Origin: Muribaculum sp.
GTDB lineage: Bacteria; Bacillota; Clostridia; Lachnospirales; Lachnospiraceae
Reading direction: 5' to 3'
Length of the DNA: 41,642 bases
NCBI GenBank assembly: GCA_023663735.1
Contig: JAMPGV010000022.1
Location: 1-41,642 of the forward strand
Part shown: positions 1 through 7,666 of the stretch, piece by piece
Layout: each line of letters starts with the position of its first letter
Numbering within the stretch: position 1 is the stretch's first letter
Position numbers and translations under genes: made by a program
Notes under the pieces: model-generated
What the model was told of the DNA's origin: nothing
What the model saw: the letters and a program-made list of their open reading frames with translations, nothing else
The model's database searches: none

Positions 1-2
1 TG

Positions 3-71
3 GATAATTCCTTACTGGCTGTAAGGGATATTAACCATAAATATATTGTAGTAGAGATTGGAGAAAATTGA
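3..71 (+). CDS. C-terminal end of an unidentified upstream gene (partial)
   Basis: An open frame enters from the left edge and runs 22 codons to a TGA at 69-71, ending IVVEIGEN. It has no start in the window. It does not look like the end of SpoVAC, the usual neighbour before SpoVAD, so I cannot name it. The fragment is short enough to be chance. Confidence 0.25.
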   Translation, partial: DNSLLAVRDINHKYIVVEIGEN

Positions 72-103
72 AGGAAGGAAGCGTCAGGTGAACCGGCGCT
101 TGT

Positions 104-141
104 CCAAAGGCGCGGGTTTTGTATAGAATCCGCGCCTTTGG
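104..141 (+). other. Perfect 12-bp inverted repeat (stem-loop) before spoVAD
   Basis: CCAAAGGCGCGG at 104-115 pairs perfectly with CCGCGCCTTTGG at 130-141 around a 14-nt loop. No T-run follows on either strand, so it is not a standard intrinsic terminator. It could still end or process the upstream transcript, or fold in the spoVAD leader, whose SD begins about 30 nt further on. Confidence 0.55.
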
Positions 142-186
142 GGTATGATAGCTACCAAAATCTGTATTGCATGGAGGAGCTGTCAT

Positions 187-1224
187 ATGGGTCAACATTT
201 GGGAAAAGCGAGCGTCCGGCTGGAACGGCCGGTCTATATTACGGGAAGCGCCAGCGTGGTGGGCAAGAAGGAAGGAGAGGGTCCGCTGGGGCTTCTTTTT
301 GATATGGTGGGGGAGGATGATTTGTTCGGCTGCGCCACCTGGGAGGAGGCGGAGAGCAATCTACAGAAGGATGCGGTCTATCTGGCGCTGGAGAAAGCGG
401 GCGTGAAAGCCTTGGATGTGGACTTTTTGTTTGCGGGCGATCTGCTCGGGCAGTCCATCGCGACTTCGTTCGGGATCTCCAATTATCAGATTCCGCTGTT
501 CGGGCTGTACGGAGCCTGTTCCACCTGCGGGGAATCGCTGGCGCTTGGTGCGCTGTCCATAGCGGGCGGTTTTGCGGACAAGGCGGTATGCGTGACCTCC
601 AGCCATTTCGCCAGTGCGGAGAAAGAATTCCGCTTTCCGTTGGAATACGGCAATCAGCGGCCCTTGTCCGCCACATGGACCGTGACGGGCAGCGGAGCCT
701 TTGTGTTGGGAGCTGAGGCGGACGGGAAGGAGCGTCCGGCGAGAGGGATGATATCCGGCATGACCATCGGGAAAATCACGGATTACGGATTAAAGGATTC
801 CATGAATATGGGAGCTTGCATGGCGCCTGCGGCGGCCTCCACGCTGGAACAGCATTTTCTGGATTTTGACTGCCAGCCAGACGACTATGACAAAATTATC
901 ACCGGAGATCTGGGGAGCGTGGGACAGCGGGTGCTGATCGACCTGATGCGGGAGCGCGGGTATGACGTCGCGCCGCAGCATATGGATTGCGGCATGGAAA
1001 TTTTCGACGCCGGATCACAGGATACCCATGCGGGCGGCAGCGGATGCGGCTGCAGCGCGGTGACGCTCTCCGCCTATATTTTGAAGCAGTTGGAGGAAGA
1101 GAACTGGAGGAAGGTATTGTTTATGCCCACGGGGGCACTGTTGTCCAAGACCAGTTTCAACGAGGGAAAGAGTGTGCCGGGAATCGCCCATGCGCTGGTG
1201 CTGGAGAGCTGCCTCGCAAATTAA
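187..1224 (+). CDS. spoVAD: Stage V sporulation protein AD
   Basis: SpoVAD is a thiolase-fold protein of the SpoVA channel, which moves dipicolinic acid into the forespore during sporulation and out at germination. It sits on the inner spore membrane and binds dipicolinic acid. The 345-residue product has the family's usual length, the RPVYITGSASVVG start, a thiolase-like Cys at about residue 111 (YGACSTCGES), and a glycine-rich C-terminal half (HAGGSGCGCSAV). The ATG at 187 is preferred over an in-frame ATG at 145 because GGAGG lies 9 nt upstream of it. In most spore formers spoVAC, AD and AE are adjacent. Here spoVAE is 1.07 kb downstream with two other genes between. Expression late in the forespore (sigma-G) would be expected, but I could not pick out a sigma-G promoter. 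Confidence 0.95.
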   Translation: MGQHLGKASVRLERPVYITGSASVVGKKEGEGPLGLLFDMVGEDDLFGCATWEEAESNLQKDAVYLALEKAGVKALDVDFLFAGDLLGQSIATSFGISNYQIPLFGLYGACSTCGESLALGALSIAGGFADKAVCVTSSHFASAEKEFRFPLEYGNQRPLSATWTVTGSGAFVLGAEADGKERPARGMISGMTIGKITDYGLKDSMNMGACMAPAAASTLEQHFLDFDCQPDDYDKIITGDLGSVGQRVLIDLMRERGYDVAPQHMDCGMEIFDAGSQDTHAGGSGCGCSAVTLSAYILKQLEEENWRKVLFMPTGALLSKTSFNEGKSVPGIAHALVLESCLAN

Positions 1225-1420
1225 ATCAAAATATAATATTTAGATATCGCGCAGAAACCAAAGAGTTTTAGAGGAATAGAAAATTATATTGTGATTTAAC
1301 ACACATCTATAGATTGTATCTGTGAGGCAAAACCAAAGGGCATGAAGAGTTCAACAGAGGAATTTTCAGACGGGATTTTCCGTTGAGATTGTCAAATGCA
1401 CAGGAGGCGGCAGGGATCGC

Positions 1421-1449
1421 TTGCAATCCATGCCGGATACTGCTACAAT
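1421..1449 (+). promoter_or_regulatory. Sigma-A-type promoter for the small protein and ridA
   Basis: TTGCAA (1421-1426), a 17-bp spacer, then TACAAT (1444-1449). The predicted start site is about 65 nt before the gene at 1518. The rest of the 293-bp gap after spoVAD holds no gene I can support, only a possible 14-codon peptide starting near 1341. Confidence 0.65.
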
Positions 1450-1517
1450 ACTTTTGGGACGGATGCGGGGCGTGCAGACGGACGCGCCGCAGAAGAACAA
1501 GATCCCAAGGAGGCAGT

Positions 1518-1760
1518 ATGCGCAGAATGGAATTTAAAATGGAACGGCCGGGATTCTTGGAGGTCGGACAGGAGATTTCCGTCACCGAGGGGCTGCTTCC
1601 CAGCAACTATTATTATACCATCGACCCGTCGCTTGCCATGTCGGCGAATATTCCGTTTAATAGACGGCTGGCAAGCAGAAAAGGCGTGGTGACGGACATC
1701 GTAGAGAACGCCAGAGGATTTTATGTCACGGCGCAGTTCGATGAGCCGGAAGTGGAATAA
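1518..1760 (+). CDS. Small conserved-looking protein of unknown function (80 residues)
   Basis: An 80-residue soluble protein without signal peptide or membrane segment. It starts MRRMEFKMERPGFLEVG and ends acidic (FDEPEVE). The alternation of short beta-like stretches suggests a small beta-barrel, but I do not recognise the family. AAGGAGG lies 4 nt before the ATG at 1518. A second in-frame ATG at 1527 is possible and better spaced for some ribosomes. It has its own promoter (1421-1449), and its stop is 20 nt before ridA, so the two are probably co-transcribed. Confidence 0.7.
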   Translation: MRRMEFKMERPGFLEVGQEISVTEGLLPSNYYYTIDPSLAMSANIPFNRRLASRKGVVTDIVENARGFYVTAQFDEPEVE

Positions 1761-1780
1761 ACGGTAGGAGGAAACGGATT

Positions 1781-2155
1781 ATGTCAAAGAAAATTGCAAC
1801 GGAGAAGGCTCCCGCGGCCATCGGTCCCTATTCGCAGGGAATGATTACAGGAAATCTGCTGTTTTCATCCGGACAGATCGCCATCAACCCCGCAAACGGG
1901 CAGATCGAGGCGGAGGGGATCGAGGCGCAGACGGAGCAGGTGATGAAGAACATCGGTGCGATTCTGGCCGAGGCCGGGACGGATTACGATCGGGTGGTGA
2001 AAACGACCTGTTTCTTGGCGGATATGAATGATTTTGCCGCATTTAACGAAGTTTACGGCAGATATTTTACCGAGAAACCTGCGCGCAGCTGTGTGGCGGT
2101 GAAAACGCTTCCCAAGAATGTGCTGTGCGAGGTGGAGGTCATCGCCGAGGTATAA
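1781..2155 (+). CDS. ridA: RidA family reactive enamine/imine deaminase
   Basis: RidA (YjgF/YER057c/UK114) hydrolyses reactive 2-aminoacrylate and related imines made by PLP enzymes such as threonine/serine dehydratases, protecting other PLP enzymes. The 124-residue length is typical. The signature IGPYSQ is near the N-terminus. The substrate-carboxylate Arg (about residue 102, in PARSCVAV) and the catalytic-region Glu (about 117, in NVLCEVEVIAEV) are present. GGAGG lies about 10 nt before the ATG. It is probably cotranscribed with the small gene upstream. It separates the two spoVA genes, and no link to sporulation is evident. Confidence 0.95.
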   Translation: MSKKIATEKAPAAIGPYSQGMITGNLLFSSGQIAINPANGQIEAEGIEAQTEQVMKNIGAILAEAGTDYDRVVKTTCFLADMNDFAAFNEVYGRYFTEKPARSCVAVKTLPKNVLCEVEVIAEV

Positions 2156-2294
2156 ATACCGCGATCCATGCAGATTCATACATAGTTTAGACACATTCGG
2201 GCAATACTGTCAGAGAGAAGCGGAAAGAGATATGGCGGAAGCTGACAGGGAGTAGACGGCATGGCGGAAAGCCGGATCAAGAGGAGTGTGTCAT

Positions 2295-2660
2295 ATGGGT
2301 TATATGGATTATGTGAATGCGTTCTGGGTGGGAGGCCTGATCTGCGCGGCGGTACAGATTCTGATGGAGAAGACGAAGCTGATGCCGGGACGCATCATGG
2401 TGCTTCTGGTGGTGACAGGGTCTGTCATCAGCCTGTTCGGGCTGTATGAACCCTTTCAGGAATTTGCCGGAGCCGGCGCCAGCGTTCCACTGCTGGGATT
2501 TGGCAATGTGCTGATGAAAGGTGTGAAGGAAGCCGTGGACGAACAGGGCTTTTTGGGACTTTTTGCCGGAGGGTTTAAGGCAGGAGCGGTGGGAACCGCC
2601 GCGGCGCTGATCTTTGGCTATCTGGCGAGCTTAATTTTCAAACCGAAGATGAAACAGTGA
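2295..2660 (+). CDS. spoVAE: Stage V sporulation protein AE
   Basis: SpoVAE (the small SpoVAEb type) is a membrane subunit of the SpoVA dipicolinic-acid channel. The 121-residue product starts MGYMDYVNAFWVGGLICA and has about four hydrophobic segments (residues ~7-27, ~36-56, ~64-84, ~93-115) and a short basic tail (FKPKMKQ). AGAGGAG lies 8 nt before the ATG at 2295. The junction sequence resembles that before spoVAD (SD, then tgtcATATGGGT). It is separated from spoVAD by two unrelated genes. SpoVAC is not in the window and may lie elsewhere. Confidence 0.9.
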   Translation: MGYMDYVNAFWVGGLICAAVQILMEKTKLMPGRIMVLLVVTGSVISLFGLYEPFQEFAGAGASVPLLGFGNVLMKGVKEAVDEQGFLGLFAGGFKAGAVGTAAALIFGYLASLIFKPKMKQ

Positions 2661-2664
2661 GAGC

Positions 2665-2696
2665 GGGTATGGGAGACGTTACAGTTTCTCATACCC
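2665..2696. terminator. Bidirectional stem-loop between convergent genes
   Basis: GGGTATGGGAGA (2665-2676) pairs with TTTCTCATACCC (2685-2696), allowing two imperfect pairs, around an 8-nt loop. It lies just after the spoVAE stop and overlaps the end of the minus-strand gene, as expected for a shared terminator. There is no clear T-run, so efficiency is uncertain. Confidence 0.5.
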
Positions 2697-3170
2697 GATT
2701 CCTTTGTCCGACAGGTAGCGGCAGAGGGCGTTGTCCCACGCAAGATCCGCCTCCCGGTCGGCTACAAACGTGTGATAGGAGATGCCCGTGGTGAGGAGCG
2801 CCCGGTTTCCGTCATAGCGGATGTTGAGTACGGGGGCTTTCACCTGTCCGAAGGCGGGCAGGCCTTCCAGAAGCCGTTTCGAGTGTTCCGGTTTCAGCTG
2901 CAAGACGAATTGGAAAGAAAGCGGCGCGCGCTTCCCCTTGATTAGGTCAAAGCACAGTCCCCGCAGTTCGCTCCAAGGGCGGAGATCATAAGGGATATGC
3001 TCCTTGTCCCGCTCATCGGGCGGGAAAAAATCGGTGTTGACATGCCCGTCGATATGAAAGAGGCAGGCGGTGTTGACGGTCGCCTCCTCCAGCAGGAAAG
3101 CGTCAAAGGTATCGCCGGAGAGCAGGTGCGTCATAAAATGTTTCATAGAAGTGATCTCTAATGCCAGCAT
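2679..3170 (-). CDS. DUF5721-like protein of unknown function
   Basis: A 163-residue soluble protein that begins MLALEITSMKHFMTHLLSGD and contains FDAFLLEEATVNT and FHIDGHVNTDFF. The overall pattern matches my memory of the Lachnospiraceae family DUF5721, which has no known function. There is no membrane segment or recognisable catalytic motif. GGAGG lies 5 nt before the ATG on the minus strand. It faces spoVAE convergently and shares a stem-loop with it. Its start is 210 bp from the divergent DegV gene. The family name is from memory. Confidence 0.75.
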   Translation of the reverse strand: MLALEITSMKHFMTHLLSGDTFDAFLLEEATVNTACLFHIDGHVNTDFFPPDERDKEHIPYDLRPWSELRGLCFDLIKGKRAPLSFQFVLQLKPEHSKRLLEGLPAFGQVKAPVLNIRYDGNRALLTTGISYHTFVADREADLAWDNALCRYLSDKGIGYEKL

Positions 3171-3312
3171 GGGAACCTCCGTATCCGGTCTCGGCAGGGG
3201 ACGTTTCCCCGAGCCGATCCTGTTATAACCATTTCAGTATAGCGTAAATGTCGGAAAAAAGATAGCGGAAAAGATTGTTTTGCAGAATGTTTGACCCTGA
3301 GAGAATTAATAC

Positions 3313-3341
3313 TTTACAGAAATGGTGAAGAGTGCTATTAT
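3313..3341 (+). promoter_or_regulatory. Probable promoter for the DegV gene
   Basis: TTACAG (3313-3318), a 17-bp spacer, then TATTAT (3336-3341), 39 bp before the ATG at 3381. The -35 is only a fair match, but position and AT-rich setting fit. Confidence 0.45.
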
Positions 3342-3380
3342 AAGTGGTATCAAAAACTATGTTGAAGGGTTTAGAGGGAC

Positions 3381-4214
3381 ATGAAATATAAAATTGTATT
3401 GGACAGTTGTGGGGAAATCCCAGAAGCATTCAAAAAAGATGAGAGATTCGATTCCGTGCCGCTGGGGCTGGAGGTAGGAGATTACTGCATACAGGACGAC
3501 GAGCGGTTTGATCAGGCGGAGTTTCTGCGTAAGGTGGCAGAGTATCCCCAATGTCCCAGATCTTCCTGCCCCTCGCCCGAGCGCTACATGGAGGCCTATG
3601 CCTGTGAGGCGGAGCATGTTTATGTGGTGACGCTTTCCGCCCAGCTCAGCGGCAGCCACAACAGCGCCTGTCTTGCCGCCAGTCTCTATCGGGAGAAGTA
3701 TGGGGAGAAGCAGATTCATGTGGTGGATTCCCAGTCCGCAAGCTGCGGGGAGACACAGATCGCCTTGAGGATCATGGAGCTGGAGGAGCAGGGGCTTTCG
3801 TTTGAGGAGATCGTGGAGCGGGTTGAACGGTTCCGCGATGAGATGAGGACCTATTTTGTGCTGGATAATCTGGAGACGCTCAGGAAGAACGGCCGCCTCT
3901 CAAGGGTGAAAGCCGTGGTGGCCTCCACTTTGAATATCAAACCGATCATGGCGGGGGACCGCGGCACCATCGTGCAGAAGGGCCAGTGCATCGGCATCAA
4001 GAAAGCGTTGGGGAAAATGGCGGAGATGGCTGCGGACACGCCGGACGCCGCAAGCCGCCGCCTGATGATTACGCATTGCAACGCGCCAGAGAGAGCGGAA
4101 CTGGTCAAAAGGCTGGTGTCGGAAAGAGCTGCCTTTCGGGAGTGCATCATCATGGATACCGGCGGCGTCAGCAGCATGTACGCCAACGACGGCGGCGTGA
4201 TCGTCACCGTATAA
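3381..4214 (+). CDS. DegV family fatty-acid-binding protein (FakB-like)
   Basis: DegV/FakB proteins hold a fatty acid so that the FakA kinase can phosphorylate it for phospholipid synthesis. The 277-residue length fits. The N-terminal domain starts YKIVLDSCGEIP, a variant of the usual D-S/T-x-x-D/E segment. TLSAQLSGSHNSA carries the ligand-contacting Ser region. VVDSQSASCG and DNLETLRKNGRLSR are typical middle and late motifs, and the C-terminal domain ends GGVSSMYANDGGVIVTV. GAGGGAC precedes the ATG. Its 3' end overlaps the convergent DUF1294 gene by 11 bp. No fakA is in view, so the partner must lie elsewhere. Confidence 0.9.
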   Translation: MKYKIVLDSCGEIPEAFKKDERFDSVPLGLEVGDYCIQDDERFDQAEFLRKVAEYPQCPRSSCPSPERYMEAYACEAEHVYVVTLSAQLSGSHNSACLAASLYREKYGEKQIHVVDSQSASCGETQIALRIMELEEQGLSFEEIVERVERFRDEMRTYFVLDNLETLRKNGRLSRVKAVVASTLNIKPIMAGDRGTIVQKGQCIGIKKALGKMAEMAADTPDAASRRLMITHCNAPERAELVKRLVSERAAFRECIIMDTGGVSSMYANDGGVIVTV

Positions 4215-4482
4215 GAAAGTAAAACGCTGCGGCTGTCTGCATGGCCAGAATGGCGGGCAGGCCGTATGCGAAATACCAATGTCTGGTCTTGTGGCGGAAA
4301 TACCGCATTCCCCAGACAGCGCCCAGACTGCCGCCCAGAAGGGCAGACAAAAACAAGGTTTTCTCCGAGATGCGCCATTCGCGGCGCACCGCCCGTCTCT
4401 TGTCGATGCCCATCAGGGCGAAAGCAATCACATTGGCTGCCAGAAAATACAGAATAAGGAACAAAGTAATGTAAAACTTCAT
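4204..4482 (-). CDS. DUF1294 family small membrane protein
   Basis: A 92-residue inner-membrane protein with segments at about residues 3-23, 43-60 and 70-90. The cytoplasmic loop between the first two carries GIDKRRAVRREWRISEKTL, the DUF1294 hallmark of a DK(R)xA...RI.E..L stretch followed by GG..G...GM..F.HKT. The exact function of this family is unknown. It lies 37 bp downstream of argG on the same strand and may be read from that transcript. Its 3' end overlaps the DegV gene by 11 bp. Confidence 0.88.
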   Translation of the reverse strand: MKFYITLFLILYFLAANVIAFALMGIDKRRAVRREWRISEKTLFLSALLGGSLGAVWGMRYFRHKTRHWYFAYGLPAILAMQTAAAFYFLIR

Positions 4483-4519
4483 TGTGAACTCTCTTTTGTC
4501 ACCTAGTCATCATTTTGGA

Positions 4520-5743
4520 TTACAGGAGGCTCTCACCCTGCTCCTGCATTTTCATTGCGCGCACTTTGCAGGAGAGTCCGAAGAGATTGATAAAGCCTTC
4601 CGCATCGTGGTGGTCATAGAGATCGCCGGTGGTGAAGGAAGCGATGCTCTCATTGTAGAGAGAGTAGGGGGAGGTGGTGCCGGCCTTGATGATATTGCCC
4701 TTGTAGAGCTTGAACTTCACTTCGCCGGTCACATATTTCTGAGTCTCCTCGATAAAAGCCTGCTCCGCCTGACGCAGGGGCGTAAACCACTTGCCCTCGT
4801 ATACCAGACTTGCGAAGCGGCTGCCCATCTCCTTCTTCATGGCGTATGTATCGCGATCCAGAATCAGCTCTTCCAGCTGTTGATGCGCCTCCATGAGGAT
4901 GGTGCCGCCGGGAGTCTCGTACACGCCGCGGGATTTCATGCCGACCACGCGGTTCTCCACGATATCGACGATGCCGATGCCGTGCTTGCCGCCCAGTTCG
5001 TTCAAGGTGGAAATAATCTCGGAAACTTTCATTTTCCGGCCGTTTACGGAGGTGGGAACGCCCTTTTCAAAAGTCATCGTCACGTACTCGCCCTCGTCGG
5101 GAGCCTTCTCGGGCGTGGTACCCAGCACCAGCAGATGCTCGAAATTCGGCTCGTTGGCGGGATCCTCCAGCTCCAGCCCCTCATGGCTGATATGCCAGAT
5201 ATTGCGGTCGCGGCTGTAGGAGGAGTCGGCGGAAAACGGCAGGTCGATGCCGTGTGCTTTGCAGTATGCGATCTCGGACTCGCGGGAGTCCATCGTCCAT
5301 TTATCGTTTCTCCAAGCGGCGATGATCTTGATGTCGGGAGCCAGAGCCTTGATGCCAAGCTCGAAGCGGATCTGATCGTTGCCCTTGCCGGTAGCGCCGT
5401 GGCAGATGGCCGCCGCGCCCTCTTTTCTGGCGATCTCCACCAGCTTCTTGGCGATCAGGGGACGAGCCATGGAAGTTCCCAGCAGATATTTGTTTTCATA
5501 GATGGCATTGGCCTGTACGCAGGGTACGATGTACTTGTCGCAGAACTCGTCCACCACATTTTCGATATATAATTTGGAAGCGCCGCAGAACTTCGCTCGC
5601 TCTTCCAGACCGTCCAGTTCCTCCGCCTGTCCGCAGTCAATGCAGACGCAGATGACCTCGTAGTCAAAATTCTCCTTCAGCCAAGGGATGATGGCGGTGG
5701 TGTCGAGTCCGCCGGAGTAAGCCAATACAACTTTTTCTTTCAT
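4520..5743 (-). CDS. argG: Argininosuccinate synthase
   Basis: ArgG joins citrulline and aspartate using ATP, the penultimate step of arginine synthesis. The 407-residue product starts MKEKVVLAYSGGLDTTAIIP. SGGLDT (residues 10-15) is the ATP-pyrophosphatase P-loop. Other family marks are HGATGKGNDQIRFE, VNGRKM and SRGVYETPGGTIL. The ATG at 5743 has GGAGG 6 nt upstream. A longer open frame back to 5791 lacks an SD and adds residues not seen in the family. It diverges from argC, so the 257-bp region between them controls both. The argH that usually follows is not here; DUF1294 is next. Confidence 0.97.
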   Translation of the reverse strand: MKEKVVLAYSGGLDTTAIIPWLKENFDYEVICVCIDCGQAEELDGLEERAKFCGASKLYIENVVDEFCDKYIVPCVQANAIYENKYLLGTSMARPLIAKKLVEIARKEGAAAICHGATGKGNDQIRFELGIKALAPDIKIIAAWRNDKWTMDSRESEIAYCKAHGIDLPFSADSSYSRDRNIWHISHEGLELEDPANEPNFEHLLVLGTTPEKAPDEGEYVTMTFEKGVPTSVNGRKMKVSEIISTLNELGGKHGIGIVDIVENRVVGMKSRGVYETPGGTILMEAHQQLEELILDRDTYAMKKEMGSRFASLVYEGKWFTPLRQAEQAFIEETQKYVTGEVKFKLYKGNIIKAGTTSPYSLYNESIASFTTGDLYDHHDAEGFINLFGLSCKVRAMKMQEQGESLL

Positions 5744-5814
5744 CACAATCCTCCGTTCCAGCCCGCCCGGAAAAGGGGGCAGGCCTATCATGTATTCAAT
5801 GTTTCATTTCGTCT

Positions 5815-5843
5815 ACTATACATCATTCCATGAGGAAAAGCAA
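5815..5843 (-). promoter_or_regulatory. argG promoter
   Basis: On the minus strand, TTGCTT (complement of 5838-5843), a 17-bp spacer, then TATAGT (complement of 5815-5820), about 70 bp before the argG ATG. The ARG-box-like repeats begin just upstream of this -35. Confidence 0.6.
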
Positions 5844-5852
5844 TAGGAAATT

Positions 5853-5940
5853 TCATAAAATATGCATAAAATACTGCATAAAACAGGAAAAATAAAATAT
5901 TTATGCATAAAATCGAAAAAGTAGTAGACATTTATGCAAA
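5853..5940. promoter_or_regulatory. Cluster of ARG-box-like operators (probable ArgR sites)
   Basis: Four copies of a TGCATAAA-type word occur: ATGCATAAAA (5862-5871), TGCATAAAA (5875-5883), TTATGCATAAAAT (5901-5913, including the 10-bp palindrome TTATGCATAA) and TTTATGCAAAA (5931-5941). A related TTTCATAAAA lies at 5851-5860. ArgR/AhrC hexamers bind paired AT-rich palindromic half-sites upstream of arg genes, and the set lies exactly between divergent argG and argC. That ArgR binds here is inference, and no argR gene is in the window. Confidence 0.6.
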
Positions 5941-5952
5941 AAGTGTTATGAT
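5925..5952 (+). promoter_or_regulatory. argC operon promoter
   Basis: TAGACA (5925-5930), a 16-bp spacer, then TATGAT (5947-5952). One ARG-box-like word (TTTATGCAAAA) fills the spacer, so a bound repressor would block RNA polymerase directly. Confidence 0.6.
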
Positions 5953-6000
5953 AGATAAATATGAGGATGATCTGACAAAAAGGAATCTATGAGGTGCAGT

Positions 6001-7059
6001 ATGATTAAAGTGGGAATTATCGGTGCAACGGGCTATGCGGGCGGCGAGCTGGTGCGTATTTTGGCAAATCATAAGGATGCAGAGGTGATCTGGTACGGCT
6101 CCAGAAGCTACATAGATCAGAGATATCGGGACGTCTATCGGAATATGTTCCGGATCGTGGAGGATGTGTGCAGGGATGACAATCTCAGTGAGCTTGCGGA
6201 TCAGGCGGACGTGATTTTCACGGCTACGCCGCAGGGCTTTCTGGCGGGGCTGCTCACCGAGGAGATTTTACGGAAGGCGAAGGTCGTGGATCTGTCTGCG
6301 GACTATCGCATCAAGGATGTGGCGGTTTATGAAAAATGGTATGGGATCGAGCATAAATCCCCGCAGTTTATCCCAGAGGCGGTATACGGCCTCTGTGAAT
6401 TAAACCGCGGGCAGATCACGGATAAAACCCGTCTGGTGGCCAATCCGGGATGTTATACCACCTGTTCCATCCTGACGGCCTATCCGCTGGTGAAGGCGGG
6501 ATTGATTGATGTAAACACCCTGATCGTGGACGCCAAGTCCGGCGCTTCCGGGGCGGGGAGAGGGGCGAAGCTTCCCAACCTGTTCTGTGAGGTCAACGAA
6601 AATATGAAGGCTTACGGCGTGGCCAGCCACCGTCACACGCCCGAGATTGAGGAGCAGTTAAGCTATGCGGGCGGCTGTCCGGTGACGATCAATTTTACGC
6701 CCCATCTGGTACCTATGAACCGCGGCATTCTGGTGACGGAATATGCGTCGTTAAAGAGAAAGGCGGACGGGACGCTTCCGACGTATGCGGAGATCAAGGC
6801 GGTCTATGACGGTGATTACGGGCAGGAGAAATTCGTGCGCGTGCTGGAACAGGGCGTCTGCCCCGAGACCAAGTGGGTGGAGGGCAGCAATTATGTGGAC
6901 GTGAATTTCGTCATCGACGAGCGGACGGGGCGGATCATCATGATGGGCGCACTGGACAATCTGGTGAAGGGAGCCGCCGGGCAGGCGGTGCAGAACATGA
7001 ATCTGCTGTTCGGGCTGCCGGAGGACGAGGGGCTGGAACTGGTGCCTTGTTTCCCTTAA
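6001..7059 (+). CDS. argC: N-acetyl-gamma-glutamyl-phosphate reductase
   Basis: ArgC is the NADPH-dependent enzyme that reduces N-acetylglutamyl phosphate to the semialdehyde, step three of ornithine synthesis. The product is 352 residues if read from MIKVGIIGATGYAGGELVRI, which carries the N-terminal nucleotide-binding GxxGxxG. The catalytic Cys is residue 151 (ANPGCYTT). SGASGAGR and the HRHTPEIEEQL histidine region follow. GAGGTG lies 4 nt before the ATG at 6001. An ATG at 5989, 4 nt after AAAGGA, would add only four residues. It is first in the run argC-GNAT-argJ-argB-argD. Confidence 0.96.
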   Translation: MIKVGIIGATGYAGGELVRILANHKDAEVIWYGSRSYIDQRYRDVYRNMFRIVEDVCRDDNLSELADQADVIFTATPQGFLAGLLTEEILRKAKVVDLSADYRIKDVAVYEKWYGIEHKSPQFIPEAVYGLCELNRGQITDKTRLVANPGCYTTCSILTAYPLVKAGLIDVNTLIVDAKSGASGAGRGAKLPNLFCEVNENMKAYGVASHRHTPEIEEQLSYAGGCPVTINFTPHLVPMNRGILVTEYASLKRKADGTLPTYAEIKAVYDGDYGQEKFVRVLEQGVCPETKWVEGSNYVDVNFVIDERTGRIIMMGALDNLVKGAAGQAVQNMNLLFGLPEDEGLELVPCFP

Positions 7060-7113
7060 GACGGGCGGCAACTGCCTAAGAACAGATGAATAGAGAGGAA
7101 TGCACAGACAGGG

Positions 7114-7584
7114 ATGAATGACTCGAACAAGACATTTACGATCAGAAAGATGACAGAGGAAGACTACGACGGACTGAAGGCGCTCTGGATGACCATCCGG
7201 GGATTCGGCATCCGCAGCATCGATGATTCCAGACAGGGCGTGGAACAGTTTATCAGGCGGAATCCCGAGACCAGCGTGGTGGCTGTTGCTGAGGACGGTT
7301 CCATCGTGGGGGGCATTCTCTGCGGACACGACGGCAGGAGAGGATGTCTGTACCATGTGTGTGTGCGGGAGGATTACAGACGGCTCGGGATCGGCAAGGC
7401 CATGGTGGTGCATTGCATGAACGCGCTGAAGGCGGAGCATATCAATAAAGTGAGCCTGATTGCGTTTACCAGAAACGACGTGGGAAACGCTTTCTGGAAC
7501 TGCATCGGCTGGACCAAACGGGAAGATTTGAACTACTATGATTTTACGCTGAACGAGGACAATATCACGGCGTTTAACCGATGA
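7114..7584 (+). CDS. GNAT family N-acetyltransferase inside the arginine operon
   Basis: A single-domain, 156-residue GNAT enzyme that would transfer acetyl from acetyl-CoA to an amine. FTIRKMTEEDYDGLKALW is the beta1-alpha1 start. VVAVAEDGSIVGGILCG gives the central strands. HVCVREDYRRLGIGKAMV is the acetyl-CoA-binding motif A (V-x-x-x-x-R-x-x-G-I/L-G), and AFTRNDVGNAFWNCIGW is the C-terminal acceptor region. It lies 54 bp after argC and 194 bp before argJ. Its position suggests it may supply N-acetylglutamate like short stand-alone NAG synthases, but the substrate cannot be read from sequence, and it could equally be a YpeA-like enzyme or a protein acetylase. Confidence 0.9.
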   Translation: MNDSNKTFTIRKMTEEDYDGLKALWMTIRGFGIRSIDDSRQGVEQFIRRNPETSVVAVAEDGSIVGGILCGHDGRRGCLYHVCVREDYRRLGIGKAMVVHCMNALKAEHINKVSLIAFTRNDVGNAFWNCIGWTKREDLNYYDFTLNEDNITAFNR

Positions 7585-7666
7585 TCACGGCGTCTGGCGG
7601 CACAGGGGGGTCCCAACCACCGGCAGTATAAACGAGATAATGTCGCAAGAGGAAATATCGACAGCG

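Noticed and set aside
104-141. Inverted repeat before spoVAD as an intrinsic terminator
   Set aside because: No T-run follows on either strand, so it is listed only as a stem-loop.
2261-2449. Small frame starting MAESRIKRSV overlapping spoVAE
   Set aside because: It overlaps spoVAE in another frame and shows no recognisable motif.
4484-5572. A long open frame on the + strand opposite argG
   Set aside because: ArgG is unmistakable on the minus strand. The antisense translation shows no family motif.
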